A stretch of 64,000 bases of DNA, from positions 1-64,000 of the forward strand of contig NZ_CP023688.1 in the NCBI RefSeq assembly GCF_008704655.1, in the 5' to 3' direction. The notes under the pieces were generated by a model. The model worked only from the letters and a program-made list of their open reading frames with translations. It did no database searches and was not told the DNA's origin. The translations under genes were made by a program, and so were the position numbers. This DNA comes from Streptomyces rimosus. GTDB lineage: Bacteria; Actinomycetota; Actinomycetes; Streptomycetales; Streptomycetaceae. Shown here in pieces: positions 43,611-53,627 of the stretch (within the stretch, counting starts at the first letter, position 1; every line of letters starts with the position of its first letter).

Positions 43611-44843
43611 TCATCGCCCGCGGCGTACGAAGACGTCCGCCGCGTTGTTGGTGTCCGAGGGCACCAGGTCGCCGGCGGGGGTGGCGAAGACGGTGGTGTG
43701 GGCGTGCGCGGTCAGTGCGCCGGGCTCGGCGCCTCCCTGTGTGGCGACCAGGTGGTCGGCGCCGGAACGCAGGTTGCGCAGGCGCAGGGCTTCGGTGTTG
43801 CCGTCCGTGTAGAGGAGGTGCCCGCCGTCCGGGCTCAGGGCGCGGCCCTGAATTTTGTTGAGCCGAATCGTACGGCCGGTGCGCAGATCGTGCACGTAGG
43901 TGTCGAGGCCGACGGTGTAGGCCACCGTCCGCCCGTTGGCGCTGAGCTGGACGAGAGCGGCGGTGGCGTCGTCCTGCGAGCCGTCGAGCTGCCGGTGTTC
44001 GCCGGTGCGCAGGTTGGTGACGATGATGTCGTCGCGGTCGGGGCCGTCGCCGAGGCGGCGGTGGGCGCGGTAGGCGAGGATGCGGCCGTCGGCGCTGAGC
44101 GATCCGTCGGACATGTCGTACTGCTCGGATGTCGGCGGCCGGCTGACGAGGGTGTCCTGGCCGGTGGTGCGGTCGTGCAGGTAGATGCGTTGCGGGTCGG
44201 CGGGGTGGAGCGGGTTCGCGGTGTAGACGGCGTAGCGGCAGTCGCCGCTGAGCCCGGTGATCTGGCTGCCGCCGCGGGCGGACCCGAGGGCTTGCCTGGT
44301 GCCGGTCTTCAGGTCGTGGACGAAGCCCTGGAGGTCGTGCGCCCCGAAGGCGTTGGTGCCCACGCAGCGGCCGTCCGCGCTGATCCGTACGCCACCCAGG
44401 CCGTCGCGGAGGAAGGTGACGGCGCCGGTGCGCAGGTCCTTGACGTACGTGTCGGGGAGGTAGGGGTTGTTCGGGTCCGGTGTCAGGTTGGTCGCTTTCG
44501 AGATGAAGGCGACGTACCGGCCGTCGGCGCTGATCACCGCGCCCCAGGAGGCGTCGTTGGCCTCGGTGCCGTCGGCGGTGAGGCTGGCGCGCTCGATGCG
44601 GGGCTTGGATGTGGTGTGTGGGGCTTGCTCCGCGTGGGGTCTCTGTGTCTCCGTGCCGGGCCTGGTCGGGGAGTTGGCCGGATTCGCGGTGGCAGCGGTG
44701 CCTGACAGGAGGGCGAGGGCGAGTGCGCCGACCAGCGCGGTGACGCCGTGACGGGCGGCGCGCCCTGCGGTGGCGCGCCTGGCAGGTGCGGCGGTGCGGT
44801 AGGTCTCGTAGGTACGCGTACGGTACGGAGCGGCGGCGGACAT
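43611..44843 (-). CDS. Exported PD40/TolB-like beta-propeller protein
   Basis: 410 residues from ATG 44843 (GGGGGA upstream). A basic N-terminus and a membrane-targeting segment (GVTALVGALALALLSGTAAT) are followed by six or so WD40-like PD40 repeats with the recurrent pattern SADGRYVAFISKAT, TYVKDLRTGAVTFL, LSADGRILAYRAH, VHDLRTGRTIRLN and LSPDGGHLLYTDG. This fold is a beta-propeller used for protein or sugar binding. No catalytic domain is attached. The in-frame extension upstream is rejected for lack of a ribosome binding site. Confidence 0.8.
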   Translation of the reverse strand: MSAAAPYRTRTYETYRTAAPARRATAGRAARHGVTALVGALALALLSGTAATANPANSPTRPGTETQRPHAEQAPHTTSKPRIERASLTADGTEANDASWGAVISADGRYVAFISKATNLTPDPNNPYLPDTYVKDLRTGAVTFLRDGLGGVRISADGRCVGTNAFGAHDLQGFVHDLKTGTRQALGSARGGSQITGLSGDCRYAVYTANPLHPADPQRIYLHDRTTGQDTLVSRPPTSEQYDMSDGSLSADGRILAYRAHRRLGDGPDRDDIIVTNLRTGEHRQLDGSQDDATAALVQLSANGRTVAYTVGLDTYVHDLRTGRTIRLNKIQGRALSPDGGHLLYTDGNTEALRLRNLRSGADHLVATQGGAEPGALTAHAHTTVFATPAGDLVPSDTNNAADVFVRRGR

Positions 44844-45176
44844 GCTTCCCCCGGGTGACCTCGACCTGTGTGCCCCGGCCCTGCGCCGGAGGCCAGAAGG
44901 ATGCAAGCGCATCGTCTTCGGGTGGGTCAATGCGTCTGGAGGCGTACAACCCGGCGGGGTGATCAGTGATCCGCGCGGGGGCGGGTGACGGCGTTGGGCG
45001 GCGCGGTGTTTGGACTTGGCAGTGGCGAGAAGAGCGCTTTCGGGCGCGAGGTGTTGTAGCCCTGACGCGGCACCAGGTCCGCAAGAGTTTCGCGTCCGTA
45101 CTCCGTAAACACGTGTGCTTTATGGGGCACCGCCCGAGGGATGGCGCAGGGCTCTGCCCAAGGTGGTGGTACGAGC
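44844..45176. other. No recognisable gene
   Basis: About 330 bp between the PD40 gene and the broken serine hydrolase. It must hold the PD40 promoter on the minus strand. No ORF with support. Confidence 0.4.
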
Positions 45177-46333
45177 TCAGTCGCAGATGGCGTCGTCCAG
45201 TATTTTGTCGATGGGGTCGCCGATGCGCGGGTCGGCGGGCCAGTCGGCGAGGCTGGCGGACAGGACGACCCGGTGTGAGCGGTCGGGTGTCGTGAAGGCG
45301 AGCGTCGCGTAGCCGGGTATGCCGCCGGTGTGGCCGACGGCCAGGCGGCCGCAGCTCAACCGCACCCGCTTCAGGCCGATTCCGTACCGGGTGCCGGGGT
45401 CGTCCGTGGCCACCGTGCGGGTCATTTCCTTCCACTCGGCCGGGTGCAAGAGTTCTCCCGAGGCGAGTGAGGTGAGGAAGGTGTCCATGTCGCTCGTGGT
45501 CGAGATGATTCTCCGGCGGGGCCTGCCATTGAGGGGGTCAGCTGCGTGATGTCCACCTGCTGTGCGTGGCCCCGGTGAGTGCTCGTTCCGTGGAGCGTGA
45601 GGTATCCATGCGCGTGCGGGCCTGGAATGGAGGTCTTGTCCCCGGGGACGATGGTGTGCCGAAGGTGCAGAGGTTCGATGATCCGGCTTCGTACTTCGTC
45701 AGCATAGGAATGACCCGTGACGCGGTCGATGATGAGGCCGGCGATGAGGTAGTTGGTATTGGAGTATCCGTAATTCGTGCCGGGCGGGAATTCGGCGGGC
45801 CGGGCTACGGCTTCACGTACCAGTGCGGCCCAGTCGTAGTGACGGAAACGAGTGCGGACCAGATCCTTACCCTGCGGCAGGTCACGCGCGAGGTCGTGGA
45901 GGCCGCTGGTGTGCTGCAGGAGCATCCGCACCGTGATGTGCACGGCTCCCGGGACGAGTTCTGACGGCAGGTAGCGGTCCAGTGGGGCGTCCAGCGACAG
46001 CCTGGCCTTCTGCGGCCAGTTGCAGCACGACGACGGCAGTGAACATCTTGGTGGCGCTCCCGGCGCGGAAGCGGCCCCCTCCGGTACAGGGGCGCTGGCG
46101 CCTGCCCGGGCTGTCCCCGCCCGTGCCGTCCAGGTGCCGTTCTGGTCCGTCACCTGCACCTGGGCGCCGACAGCGCCGCCGCGGGTGAGGTCCTGAAGAT
46201 GCCGGTGGATCCGTTCACGCCCGCTGCTGCTGGTTTGGGACGTATGGCTCGAGGGCGTGGCGTACGCCGGAAGGGCCGGCATACCGACCGCGAGGGTGAG
46301 AAGGGAGGTGAGCACAGGCCGCAAGATGCGCAT
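45177..46333 (-). pseudogene. Serine hydrolase (class C beta-lactamase fold), multiple frameshifts
   Basis: The pieces give a complete exported enzyme. Signal peptide (ILRPVLTSLLTLAVGMPALP); the SxxK region GRFRAGSATKMFTAVVVLQL, readable only in a shifted frame (about 46080-46040); RLSLDAPLDRYLP; MLLQHTSGLHDLA; the YxN motif in TNYGYSNTNYLIAG; and, after another shift near 45490, STTSDMDTFLTSLASGELLH to the HxG motif GHTGGIPGY and the C-terminus. The first two shifts compensate each other; the third is one missing base. It is a relative of the intact genes at 46927 and 60582. It is functional only if the shifts are sequence errors. Confidence 0.7.
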
Positions 46334-46926
46334 GGTGGTCCGCAAGTGATGAGTGACGGTGGGTATGCGGTATTCCACTGCACGTGGCTTTTCGGGGCAC
46401 TGGGGCAGGCCACCGGATTCGGGTGGGGACAGCCCGGTTGGCGGGCGGGGGTTGTCCTCAGGGCGGCCTGGCAAGGTGGCCGGGCCCTCCCCTGAGTGGC
46501 CGGGCCACTCCCCCGTTGGGACTCCGCTGCTGTGAGGGGGGACGTGGTTGTGTCGCCGGGATGCGCCCCGTCCGTCGGTCGTCCTGTTTGGCCGCCGTCG
46601 GGAACACGGCGACCGGCATTCAAGGGCTCGGCCGCTCGGGGTTGGTGAGAGCGTGCGCTTGGGGAACCGTCGTCGGAGCGACGCCGTCGGGGCCTGGGCC
46701 GGTCACCGACACGGTGGGCTCGTCTCGCGCCACCCGCACCGCGCCATCGGGAGGCCGCTCATGGGCTCGGCGGACCACCGTACGCGTACCAGTTCACGCG
46801 CGGCCCATGCCAGAACGGGCAGAACACCGTCGAAACGCCCGACGACCACCGCACCACAATCACGTGCGACCTCATCGAGCCGTACGGCGCCCCCAAACGG
46901 CACGACTACCAGTACGGCTCGGCGGG
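46334..46926. other. Gap with a possible gene fragment
   Basis: No intact gene. At about 46758-46935 the plus strand reads GPPYAYQFTRGPCQNGQNTV, ETPDDHRTTITCDLIEPYGA and KRHDYQYG with strong codon bias but no start, and it runs into the end of the next gene. This may be the tail of a displaced gene. Nothing else is recognised. Confidence 0.3.
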
Positions 46927-48078
46927 TCACCCGCAAAGGGCGGTGTCCAGCAGGTGCTCGATGTCGTGGCGGCCCTTCTTGACGGGGCCCGGATCGGCGG
47001 TGGCGGCGATGGTGGCGGCGCGGCCGTCGTCGGTCGCGGCCGAGTACGTCGCGTAGCCGAGGAAGTCGCCGTCGTGCCCCCACATCAGGCCGCCGCAGCT
47101 CAGCGGTTGGCTGATCAGGCCCAGTCCGAACCGGGTGCCTTTCGGATAACCGGCGTTGGCCGGGATCGCCACGGTCGTCCGCATCTGGGCGAGCTGCGCG
47201 GGCTTCAGCAGCCTGCCGCCGAGCAGAGCGCCGAAGAATCGGTTCGAGTCGCTGGGGGTGGTGATCAGGGCGCCGCCGGCCCAGGCCGCGGACGGGTCCA
47301 TCTCGGTGACGTCCAGCAGCGGTGCGCCGGACTTCAGCGAGACATAGCCGTGCGGATGGGGGCCGCGTATGTTCTGATCGCCCACGGTCGGGAAGTAGGT
47401 GTGCCGCAGCCCGATGCGGTCGATCACCCGGCGGGTGATCTCCTCGCCCACCGGGCGGCCGGTGACCCGCTCGATGAGCAGCCCGGCCACCACGTAGTCG
47501 GTGTTGCTGTACCGCCAGCCCTTGCCGGGTGGGAACCCCGCCTTGTGCTGGAGTGCGAGGTCGAGCAGCGTGCGGGGCTCGTAGTAGCGGTGGCGGTTGC
47601 TGACCAGGTCGTCCATGTACGTGGTGTAGTCGGGCAGCCCGCTGGTTTGCTGGAGCAATTGGCGCACCGTGATGCGGCGGCCGTCGATGCCGTCGCCGCG
47701 CAGCAGCCTCGGGAGGTAGGTCTCGACCGGGGCACCCAGCGCGACCTTGCCCTCGCCGACGAGTTGCAGGACGACGGCGGCGGTGAAGGATTTGGTGATG
47801 CTCGCGCCCCGTACCTGCCCGTCGACCGGCACCTTTTCCCCGGTCCGCAGGTCCGCGACGCCTGCGGCGGCATTACGGGTGCGCCCATCGCGGCCGGTGG
47901 CGGCGGCCAGCGCGGCGGGGTAGCCGTCCTCGTGCACCAACCGGTCCAGCCCGCGCTGTACCGGGCCCACGGCCCGGGCCTGGTCGGCGGACGCGGGGAG
48001 TGGGCCCGCCAGGGCCAGGGCGGTGGCGGCCAACACGGCCGCCGCCGTGATCCGGCGGCGATGGGAACGCTTCGGCAT
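46927..48078 (-). CDS. Secreted serine hydrolase (class C beta-lactamase / D-Ala-D-Ala carboxypeptidase fold)
   Basis: 383 residues. Signal peptide (ITAAAVLAATALALAGPLPA, cut near ASA-D). The three active-site motifs are intact: SxxK in GASITKSFTAAVVLQL, YxN in GWRYSNTDYVVAG, and the third element HDG in WGHDGDFLGYA. It also has the family block RQLLQQTSGLPDYT. The length suits D-alanyl-D-alanine carboxypeptidases, esterases and beta-lactamases of class C; the substrate cannot be told from sequence. The frame is open upstream to 48150, but ATG 48078 precedes the signal peptide directly. It is a paralogue of the broken gene next to it and of 60582-61775. Confidence 0.85.
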   Translation of the reverse strand: MPKRSHRRRITAAAVLAATALALAGPLPASADQARAVGPVQRGLDRLVHEDGYPAALAAATGRDGRTRNAAAGVADLRTGEKVPVDGQVRGASITKSFTAAVVLQLVGEGKVALGAPVETYLPRLLRGDGIDGRRITVRQLLQQTSGLPDYTTYMDDLVSNRHRYYEPRTLLDLALQHKAGFPPGKGWRYSNTDYVVAGLLIERVTGRPVGEEITRRVIDRIGLRHTYFPTVGDQNIRGPHPHGYVSLKSGAPLLDVTEMDPSAAWAGGALITTPSDSNRFFGALLGGRLLKPAQLAQMRTTVAIPANAGYPKGTRFGLGLISQPLSCGGLMWGHDGDFLGYATYSAATDDGRAATIAATADPGPVKKGRHDIEHLLDTALCG

Positions 48079-48249
48079 GGTGAGCCCTTCCTCGTGTACG
48101 CGGCTGGGGCAGCAGGGACCAGCCTGCTGACGCGCGGCTCGGCGCACCATCCGGGCAGCCCCAGGAGCCCGACTGGGTCTGCCCCTACGCCAGTTGACCC
48201 ACGAGGTGCGTGGGGGCGTCTCGCTTTGCGCGACGCCGTTCGGCGCGCG

Positions 48250-48963
48250 TTGCCGGTGCGTGGTTCGGTCGACCCTCGCTTGGTGGATGTCATAGGCAGC
48301 CAGGGAGCCGCCTCGGCTCTAGGTATGGTTGGCGCGCACCGCACGGGCCTTGCCAAGAACGAGGGTGGGATGGCAGCGGGCCTGGATGGAGGTTTTCTCG
48401 TCCGCGCTGATGACGTACTCGTCCTCACCCAGCACGACGCCGTCGAAGGTGCGGGCGTACGGGTCGAGGATGCGTTCGGCTTTGGTGCGGAAGCCGGGGT
48501 CGGTGATGAAGATCCAGGAGCGATGCTGCCAGGGCTTGAGCACGTCCTGGTCCAGCCATCGGCGCACGGTGGAGGCCGACACGAAGGTGACGATGCCTCG
48601 CGCCAGGGCCCTCACAGGCCAGCTCCGGCGCTGACCAGCGGGATAGCGGTACGCCGCGGTCTCGACGGGAAGTTGGCAGACCAGAGCCGTTACTTGGGCG
48701 GCCTGCACGGGAGCGAAGGCCGGCGGTTGGTCGCTACGCTCGGCCGGGTGCTCGGCGAACCGGCTCTGCCAGGTGCGCACGGTGCTCACATGCAGACCGG
48801 TCTCGCGGGCGATACGCGCATGGGAGCATTCGCGCGCCGCGTTCAGGACGGTCTGTGCACGCAGGCGCCGGCGGTGCTCGATCTGGTAACCGTACGCCAT
48901 CTTCTTCGGTCGCTTGTGCTCGACAGCTGTCGGGGCTGTCTGAGGGACTACAGCAACCGGCAT
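48250..48963 (-). mobile_element. IS630-family transposase, 3'-truncated
   Basis: The minus-strand frame 48319-48963 encodes the helix-turn-helix half of an IS630-type transposase (SHARIARETGLHVSTVRTWQ, SASTVRRWLDQDVLKPWQHR) and the start of the DDE domain including DEYVISADEKTSIQARCHPT (first catalytic Asp in SADEKT). It ends at RAVRANHT. The next conserved piece, GGSLAAYDIHQARV, is found in a shifted frame to about 48255, after which similarity stops. The rest of the catalytic domain is missing, so the element is dead. No terminal inverted repeats were identified. Confidence 0.75.
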
Positions 48964-49040
48964 GGACGAAGGCCGACCGGAGCAAAGATCACGACAGGCC
49001 CATAGCCTGCCGTGTCCGCTCTCCAGCCCTCGGGCGACGA

Positions 49041-49578
49041 CTACTCCGGCCGCTCCACGCGACGTCGCCGGTGGTACGAGAGAGTGACGGCACCGAGCAG
49101 CGGACCCCAGGCGACCAAGGGCAGGTAGAGGAATCCGACGATGACGTTGCCAAGTGCGGTCATGTCAGGGTGAGGGGTGGCCCACCAGGCGACGAACGGC
49201 ATCCACAGAACGGTCAGCGTCAGCGCGCCGAAGCCGGCCGGGACGACGGCCGCCATGGGGTGGATCCGGCGTCCGCCGAGCAGGGGGATCCAGCGCGGGA
49301 GTATCACGCCCCAGGGTCGGACAAAGCCGAGCGTAAGCAGTGCGAGTGCCTCACTGGCCACACTGAGGCCGACTACGTACACCGCGCTCCAGCCGGTGCA
49401 ACCCATTGCCGCATAGCCGACGTCGGTGTACCCGGCCGGGTGGCCGGCCGCCAGCAGGCAGGAGGCGCCAGATCCCGGTCGGCAGGGTAACGAGCGCGGC
49501 AGCATGGGCGGCCCGAATCGCCCAGCGGGGCGGAGGCGGAACGGCGGGAGCGAGCACAGCGGTGGTCATGTGCGCCAT
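49041..49578 (-). pseudogene. Four-helix membrane protein, one frameshift
   Basis: Two frames make one protein of about 178 residues: MTTAVLAPAVPPPPRWAIRA and AALVTLPTGIWRLL from the first (from about 49578), then LLAAGHPAGYTDVGYAAMGC, VYVVGLSVASEALALLTLGF, IPLLGGRRIHPMAAVVPAGF and GNVIVGFLYLPLVAWGPLLG from the second. The junction is near 49467 (CTCCTGCCTGCTGGC). The sequence resembles an uncharacterised actinobacterial membrane protein family with the block RPWG..LPRWIPLLGGRRI. A shift of one base restores the full gene. Confidence 0.6.
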
Positions 49579-49953
49579 CCTGTCGGCGTGCCGCCGTCAC
49601 AACGTCGGTTCCGGGGATGAGCTTTCCGACCGGCCCAGGATGGAGATCTGTACCTCCCCCTCACCCGTAAGGGGGAGGGCACTCGTTCCGCTCCATCTCG
49701 CCGTCCCCTGAACCTGACAAGACCACGCACACGACAACAGCTGGCCGCGTCAACCCCGAAGGGCTTCGGCATCCGACCACTTGGGTTCCGGAACCGCTTG
49801 GAACAGGCTCTACGCCGGTCTTTGCTCGGCATACCTCCGCTCAAAACCCACCGCGCTTCGGTCGTCCTCGGGCCTGACCGTGCACCGGCGAGTCCGGAGC
49901 GACACCGCGGTACCGGTACCGGACGGCTTCGCGCGAGCACATTCGCGTCCCGA
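49579..49953. other. No recognisable gene
   Basis: About 375 bp. Open frames on both strands are shadows. This should contain the promoter of the membrane protein gene transcribed leftwards. Confidence 0.4.
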
Positions 49954-50745
49954 TCAGCCGAAGGGCGGCGCGTCCTCTTCGTACTCGTACGGTACGGGCT
50001 CGACAGCGGACCATGCGCCGGGGACTGCCGCCAAGATTTCCAGCACCTCGGTCTCCGACTGGCCGACAACTACCAGGACCGGTTCAACCGGATCCGGCTC
50101 CAGGCACAACAGCTTCCCTGGCGCGGAGAACCAACGTGTCGGTTCTCCCTCTGGGTGGTACCAAGCCGGGCAAGGCGGCAATGCGATCGGCTGGTAGGTC
50201 GCCTCGACGGCCGCGATGACCTCCGCGGGCGCCGGGCACTCACGTCCACACGGGCCGTACCGGCGAGCCATGACCGCCTCACTGAGGACCAGTTCGGCGA
50301 AGGCCCGCGACAGTCGATCGAGGTACGGCTTCCAGGCCACGCCGGGCAGGTGGTCCGAGAACAAACCCACCGGCGGGTCGTCGTCCCCCAGCCGGTCGAG
50401 CGGAACGCCCCAGCCGGCGCATCCCTGATTCTCGCTACGGAATACCAGCAATTCACCTGAGGGATCAAGCAGCAGTTCCTCAGGCGCCAGCAAAGGATTG
50501 TGCACGGCGACCAGATCCGCCCGGCGGCCGAAGAGCGCGTACGCCTCGGACAACGGCGCCGGAAGCGGATACCCGAGCCGCTCCTCGGCACGCCGCACCT
50601 CGCTCGGCGGAATACCGTCCGCCGGTGACAGAGGCGCCATCCACGATTCCGCGAACGCCTCCACGAACTCCCACACCGCCGCTCGCGAGGTGGCCGCGGC
50701 ACCGAACGCCCGGGCCGGGTCCAGCCTCTCGCGCCTTTCAGTCAT
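49954..50745 (-). CDS. SMI1/KNR4 (SUKH) family protein
   Basis: 263 residues. SUKH-type landmarks are GIPPSEVRRAEERLGYPLPA followed by LSEAYALFGRR, DPSGELLVFRSENQGCAGWG and DDPPVGLFSDHLPG. SUKH proteins are often immunity proteins of polymorphic toxins, but many are orphan regulators. No toxin is adjacent here. The C-terminal third (AVMARRYGPCGRECPAPAEV, WYHPEGEPTRWFSAPGKLLC) is typical of Streptomyces members. ATG 50745 is the only good start. Role inferred from family only. Confidence 0.75.
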   Translation of the reverse strand: MTERRERLDPARAFGAAATSRAAVWEFVEAFAESWMAPLSPADGIPPSEVRRAEERLGYPLPAPLSEAYALFGRRADLVAVHNPLLAPEELLLDPSGELLVFRSENQGCAGWGVPLDRLGDDDPPVGLFSDHLPGVAWKPYLDRLSRAFAELVLSEAVMARRYGPCGRECPAPAEVIAAVEATYQPIALPPCPAWYHPEGEPTRWFSAPGKLLCLEPDPVEPVLVVVGQSETEVLEILAAVPGAWSAVEPVPYEYEEDAPPFG

Positions 50746-51138
50746 CCCCCGACCTTATGTGCTCAGGAAACGGCGACCGTCCATGCCTGAGAAACAAGCT
50801 CGCGCTAAAGTGCCCCGTTCACAGACATCGAACAGCCGGCGTACGTACGCGGAGAAAGTGGATCCCGGCCGTAGTACGTCAACGCCAACGCCAAGGGCCA
50901 CCCGCCCACCGAAACCGTCCGCGCCCGCAGCCACCACACCCAGCCGAGTGATGGTCACCAGGCTCGAACCGCCAAGGCTCGCGGAAAGACCGGAGCCGCT
51001 GCAAGGATCTCGCTGTGACAGCCGCCGGGCCCCATGCCGCTCCCCGGCACGGGAGGCAGAGCCACCGCGCGGTCCGTCCGAGCCGGGGCGCTACACCAGC
51101 CCCCCCCGATCCGCACTCCCCTGACGAAGGGCCACCTG
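50746..51138. other. No recognisable gene
   Basis: About 390 bp of divergent intergenic sequence between the SUKH gene and the VOC gene. No supported ORF; the promoters for both should be here. Confidence 0.4.
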
Positions 51139-51933
51139 ATGCTGACGACCGCGTACGTCCCCGGCGCCCCCAACTGGCTGGACCTGGGCAGCCCCGATAC
51201 CGAGGCCAGCATCGCCTTCTACTCCGCGGTCCTGGGATGGGACCACCAGTCCGCCGGGCCGCAAGCGGGCGGCTACGGCTTTTTCCTGTACGACGGCAAG
51301 GTGGTGGCGGGCCTCGGCCCGCTGGCCGAAGACGGCGCGAGCCCCTCGTGGACGGTGTACTTCCACAGCCCGGACGCCGACGCCACCGCCCGCGCCGTCC
51401 AAGACGCCGGCGGCAGCGTCCGCGTAAACCCGGCGGACGTCTTCACCTACGGGCGGATGGCGGCCTTCACCGACCCCACCGGTGCCGACTTCGCCGTCTG
51501 GCAACCCGGCGACACCAACGGTTTGGAACTCGTCGCCGCACCCCACACCCTGTGCCGCGTCGAGCTGTACACGACCGACGCTCCAGCAGCCAAAGCCTTC
51601 TACCGCTCCGTCTTCGCCTGGGAATCCACCGACCTGGAGATGGGTCCGGGCCTGACCTATACGGTCCTGTACCCGTCGGGTACCGGCCAGGACGCGGCAC
51701 ACGGCGGGCTGATGCAGCTCCCCCAGGCCAACCTCGACGCCGGAGCCACCGCCGAATGGCACCCGTACTTCGAAGTACGCGACTGCGAAAGCACCGTCGC
51801 CCAAGCCGGCGAAGCCGGCGCCATCGTCCTCATCCCGCCCATGGACGTTCCCGGCATGGGCCGCATGGCCATGTTCCTCGACCCCCACGGCGCCGCCTTC
51901 GCCATCATCGACAGCCACTCCCCCAACCAGTAA
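51139..51933 (+). CDS. VOC-superfamily protein (two glyoxalase-like domains)
   Basis: 264 residues from ATG 51139. It has two tandem vicinal-oxygen-chelate modules. The first runs from PNWLDLGSPDTEASIAFYSA to AAFTDPTGADFAVWQPGDT. The second runs from LCRVELYTTDAPAAKAFYRS to MAMFLDPHGAAFAIIDSHSP. The FYSAVLGW/FYRSVFAW and DPTGA/DPHGA pairs are the usual anchors. Members act as dioxygenases, antibiotic-binding proteins or isomerases; metal ligands are not clear enough here to choose. The in-frame extension to 51034 lacks support. Confidence 0.8.
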   Translation: MLTTAYVPGAPNWLDLGSPDTEASIAFYSAVLGWDHQSAGPQAGGYGFFLYDGKVVAGLGPLAEDGASPSWTVYFHSPDADATARAVQDAGGSVRVNPADVFTYGRMAAFTDPTGADFAVWQPGDTNGLELVAAPHTLCRVELYTTDAPAAKAFYRSVFAWESTDLEMGPGLTYTVLYPSGTGQDAAHGGLMQLPQANLDAGATAEWHPYFEVRDCESTVAQAGEAGAIVLIPPMDVPGMGRMAMFLDPHGAAFAIIDSHSPNQ

Positions 51934-51974
51934 CACGCCTTCACCACCCCTGGCCCTTTCTGGCCCCGGCAAGA

Positions 51975-53267
51975 TCAGGAGGCAACCGCTTCCTGCCCCA
52001 GGTCGAGGAGCGCCTGATCGAGGCAGGGCTCGCCCGGCAGGGAAACCACTTGGGTGTCACACAGCACCACGGGAACGCCCCGCCGCTCGGCGTGCTCGGC
52101 CACCATGTCGATGGCGGCCGCCTTGAGCTCCACCAGAAAGACCTCCGCATCGACTTCCCGGAGCTCGGCACCGAGCCGGCCGCGGTCGGCGAGGGCAGTG
52201 CTCGCGTGTACGACGCGCGCCCCGTAGGACGTGGTCAGATGCTCGACCATGCCGGGCACGGCGGCGGCGGACGCGGTGGTGAAGAAGGCGACGCGCCGTC
52301 CCGTGATGTCCGAGACCGGCCTTGGACGCAGGGCGGCCGCGATCAGCGGCACCTCACGTACCTGCTCGATCGCCTGGCGCAGTGGCCGGACGTCGAGGTG
52401 TGGATCGGCGAGCGTAAGGACCACCAGGTCGGATACGAGCACCCGGTACGCGCCGGCGTACCCCAGGACCCGTTCGGGGCACTGGCCGCCCCCGACCACC
52501 AGGATCCGCCGACGCGTCTGCACCGGGGGCAGCACGGTGCCACTGCCTTCGAACAGGACCAGATCCGGCGAGAGGCCGGCCGCCACCGCGGCGGCCGCTT
52601 CGACGTTCGAGGTCAACGGCGTGGCCGCGAATCCCCCGCCGCAGCGCCGCGCCCCCACCGTGTGCACGCGCGCGAACACCGCGTCCTCGACATAGTCCGA
52701 CGCGGCGTGCCGGCCCGAGCGGGACAGCTCCAGTAGCCCGGCCACATCCGGGGACGAGGTCATCACCACGGGCTCGGCCGGTCCGCCCCGGCCCATTGCC
52801 ACGACCACGACCTTCCACCGGCGCGCCAGCAACCGTGCGGTATGTCCGCCGACCGCTGTTTTGCCAATTCGCTTTCCGGTCCCGGCAATACTGATCGACG
52901 GAAGGTCGTACGCGGCCGGTCGCGGGGGCGCGAAGTAGAAGTCCGCCCCGGCATACGCGACGCCGCACGCCAATGCCTCGGCCACGAAATGCATCCGTTC
53001 ACGCCCACCGACCACCGGCTCGTCCGACAGGTCCACCACCAACTCGGCCCCGCAAGCCGCCACCGCGTCCGCCAAACCACCCGACAACAGCCGCACGCCA
53101 AAATCCGGCGACCCGCGCAGCTTCTCCTTACCTCCCACCAGCAAGGCACCGGCGACCCGGCACGGCAGCGAACGCAATGCCTCGCGCACCACCTCCGGGT
53201 AATGCTCCCCGTCAATCAGAGCCAGCGCCCGCTTACCCGCCAGCAATGCAGGGAATTCGCCGATCAC
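51975..53267 (-). CDS. Cyclic 2,3-diphosphoglycerate synthetase
   Basis: 430 residues. The P-loop ISIAGTGKRIGKTAVGGHTA (near residue 130), VVVVAMGRGGPAEPVV, SDYVEDAVFARVHTVGARRC, LVLFEGSGTVLPPVQT and ILVVGGGQCPERVLGY match cyclic 2,3-diphosphoglycerate synthetase. This ATP-dependent enzyme closes 2,3-diphosphoglycerate into a cyclic phosphoanhydride, a compatible solute best known from thermophilic archaea. Homologues occur in actinobacteria, where the physiological product is less certain. The nearby VOC gene converges on it with 41 bp between stops. Full length for the family. Confidence 0.8.
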   Translation of the reverse strand: MIGEFPALLAGKRALALIDGEHYPEVVREALRSLPCRVAGALLVGGKEKLRGSPDFGVRLLSGGLADAVAACGAELVVDLSDEPVVGGRERMHFVAEALACGVAYAGADFYFAPPRPAAYDLPSISIAGTGKRIGKTAVGGHTARLLARRWKVVVVAMGRGGPAEPVVMTSSPDVAGLLELSRSGRHAASDYVEDAVFARVHTVGARRCGGGFAATPLTSNVEAAAAVAAGLSPDLVLFEGSGTVLPPVQTRRRILVVGGGQCPERVLGYAGAYRVLVSDLVVLTLADPHLDVRPLRQAIEQVREVPLIAAALRPRPVSDITGRRVAFFTTASAAAVPGMVEHLTTSYGARVVHASTALADRGRLGAELREVDAEVFLVELKAAAIDMVAEHAERRGVPVVLCDTQVVSLPGEPCLDQALLDLGQEAVAS

Positions 53268-53627
53268 CCGGCCTCCTCAGGATATGAGCCGACGCCGTAC
53301 ACATCGCCACAGCCGCCTGGGTCACCAACCATCAGCCATACCGACCGGACACCAATACTCTGCACATTCCCGCAGCGCGCACCACTCACAAAATGACTCC
53401 ACCTGAGCCAAAGGAGTGCCCCCGCGGACCAGACCCGCTAGGCCCAATGACGACCTAGGACCGTTCCTGACCTATATCGCCAATACAGTCACCGTTGAAC
53501 GCGGTAACCACGGCACAACCGGGCCTACCACCGCCAGATCAACCACTTCCGGACCCACCGTCACCGCCCCGACCCAATCCCACCCCGCATCCCCACGAAC
53601 CGCCCATCCCCCAAGGAGCCCACCCGC
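53268..53627. other. No recognisable gene
   Basis: About 360 bp of divergent intergenic sequence. The first 150 bp are AT-richer and probably hold the promoter of the cyclic diphosphoglycerate synthetase. The last bases give AAGGAG for the gene at 53628. Confidence 0.4.

Noticed and set aside
43543..45435. Minus-strand open frame of 630 codons
   Set aside because: Overlaps the PD40 gene in another frame; His/Arg/Pro-rich composition and no motif.
46384..49005. Plus-strand open frame of 873 codons
   Set aside because: It lies antisense to the intact serine hydrolase and the IS630 fragment; its composition is that of a GC-rich shadow frame and it has no domain.
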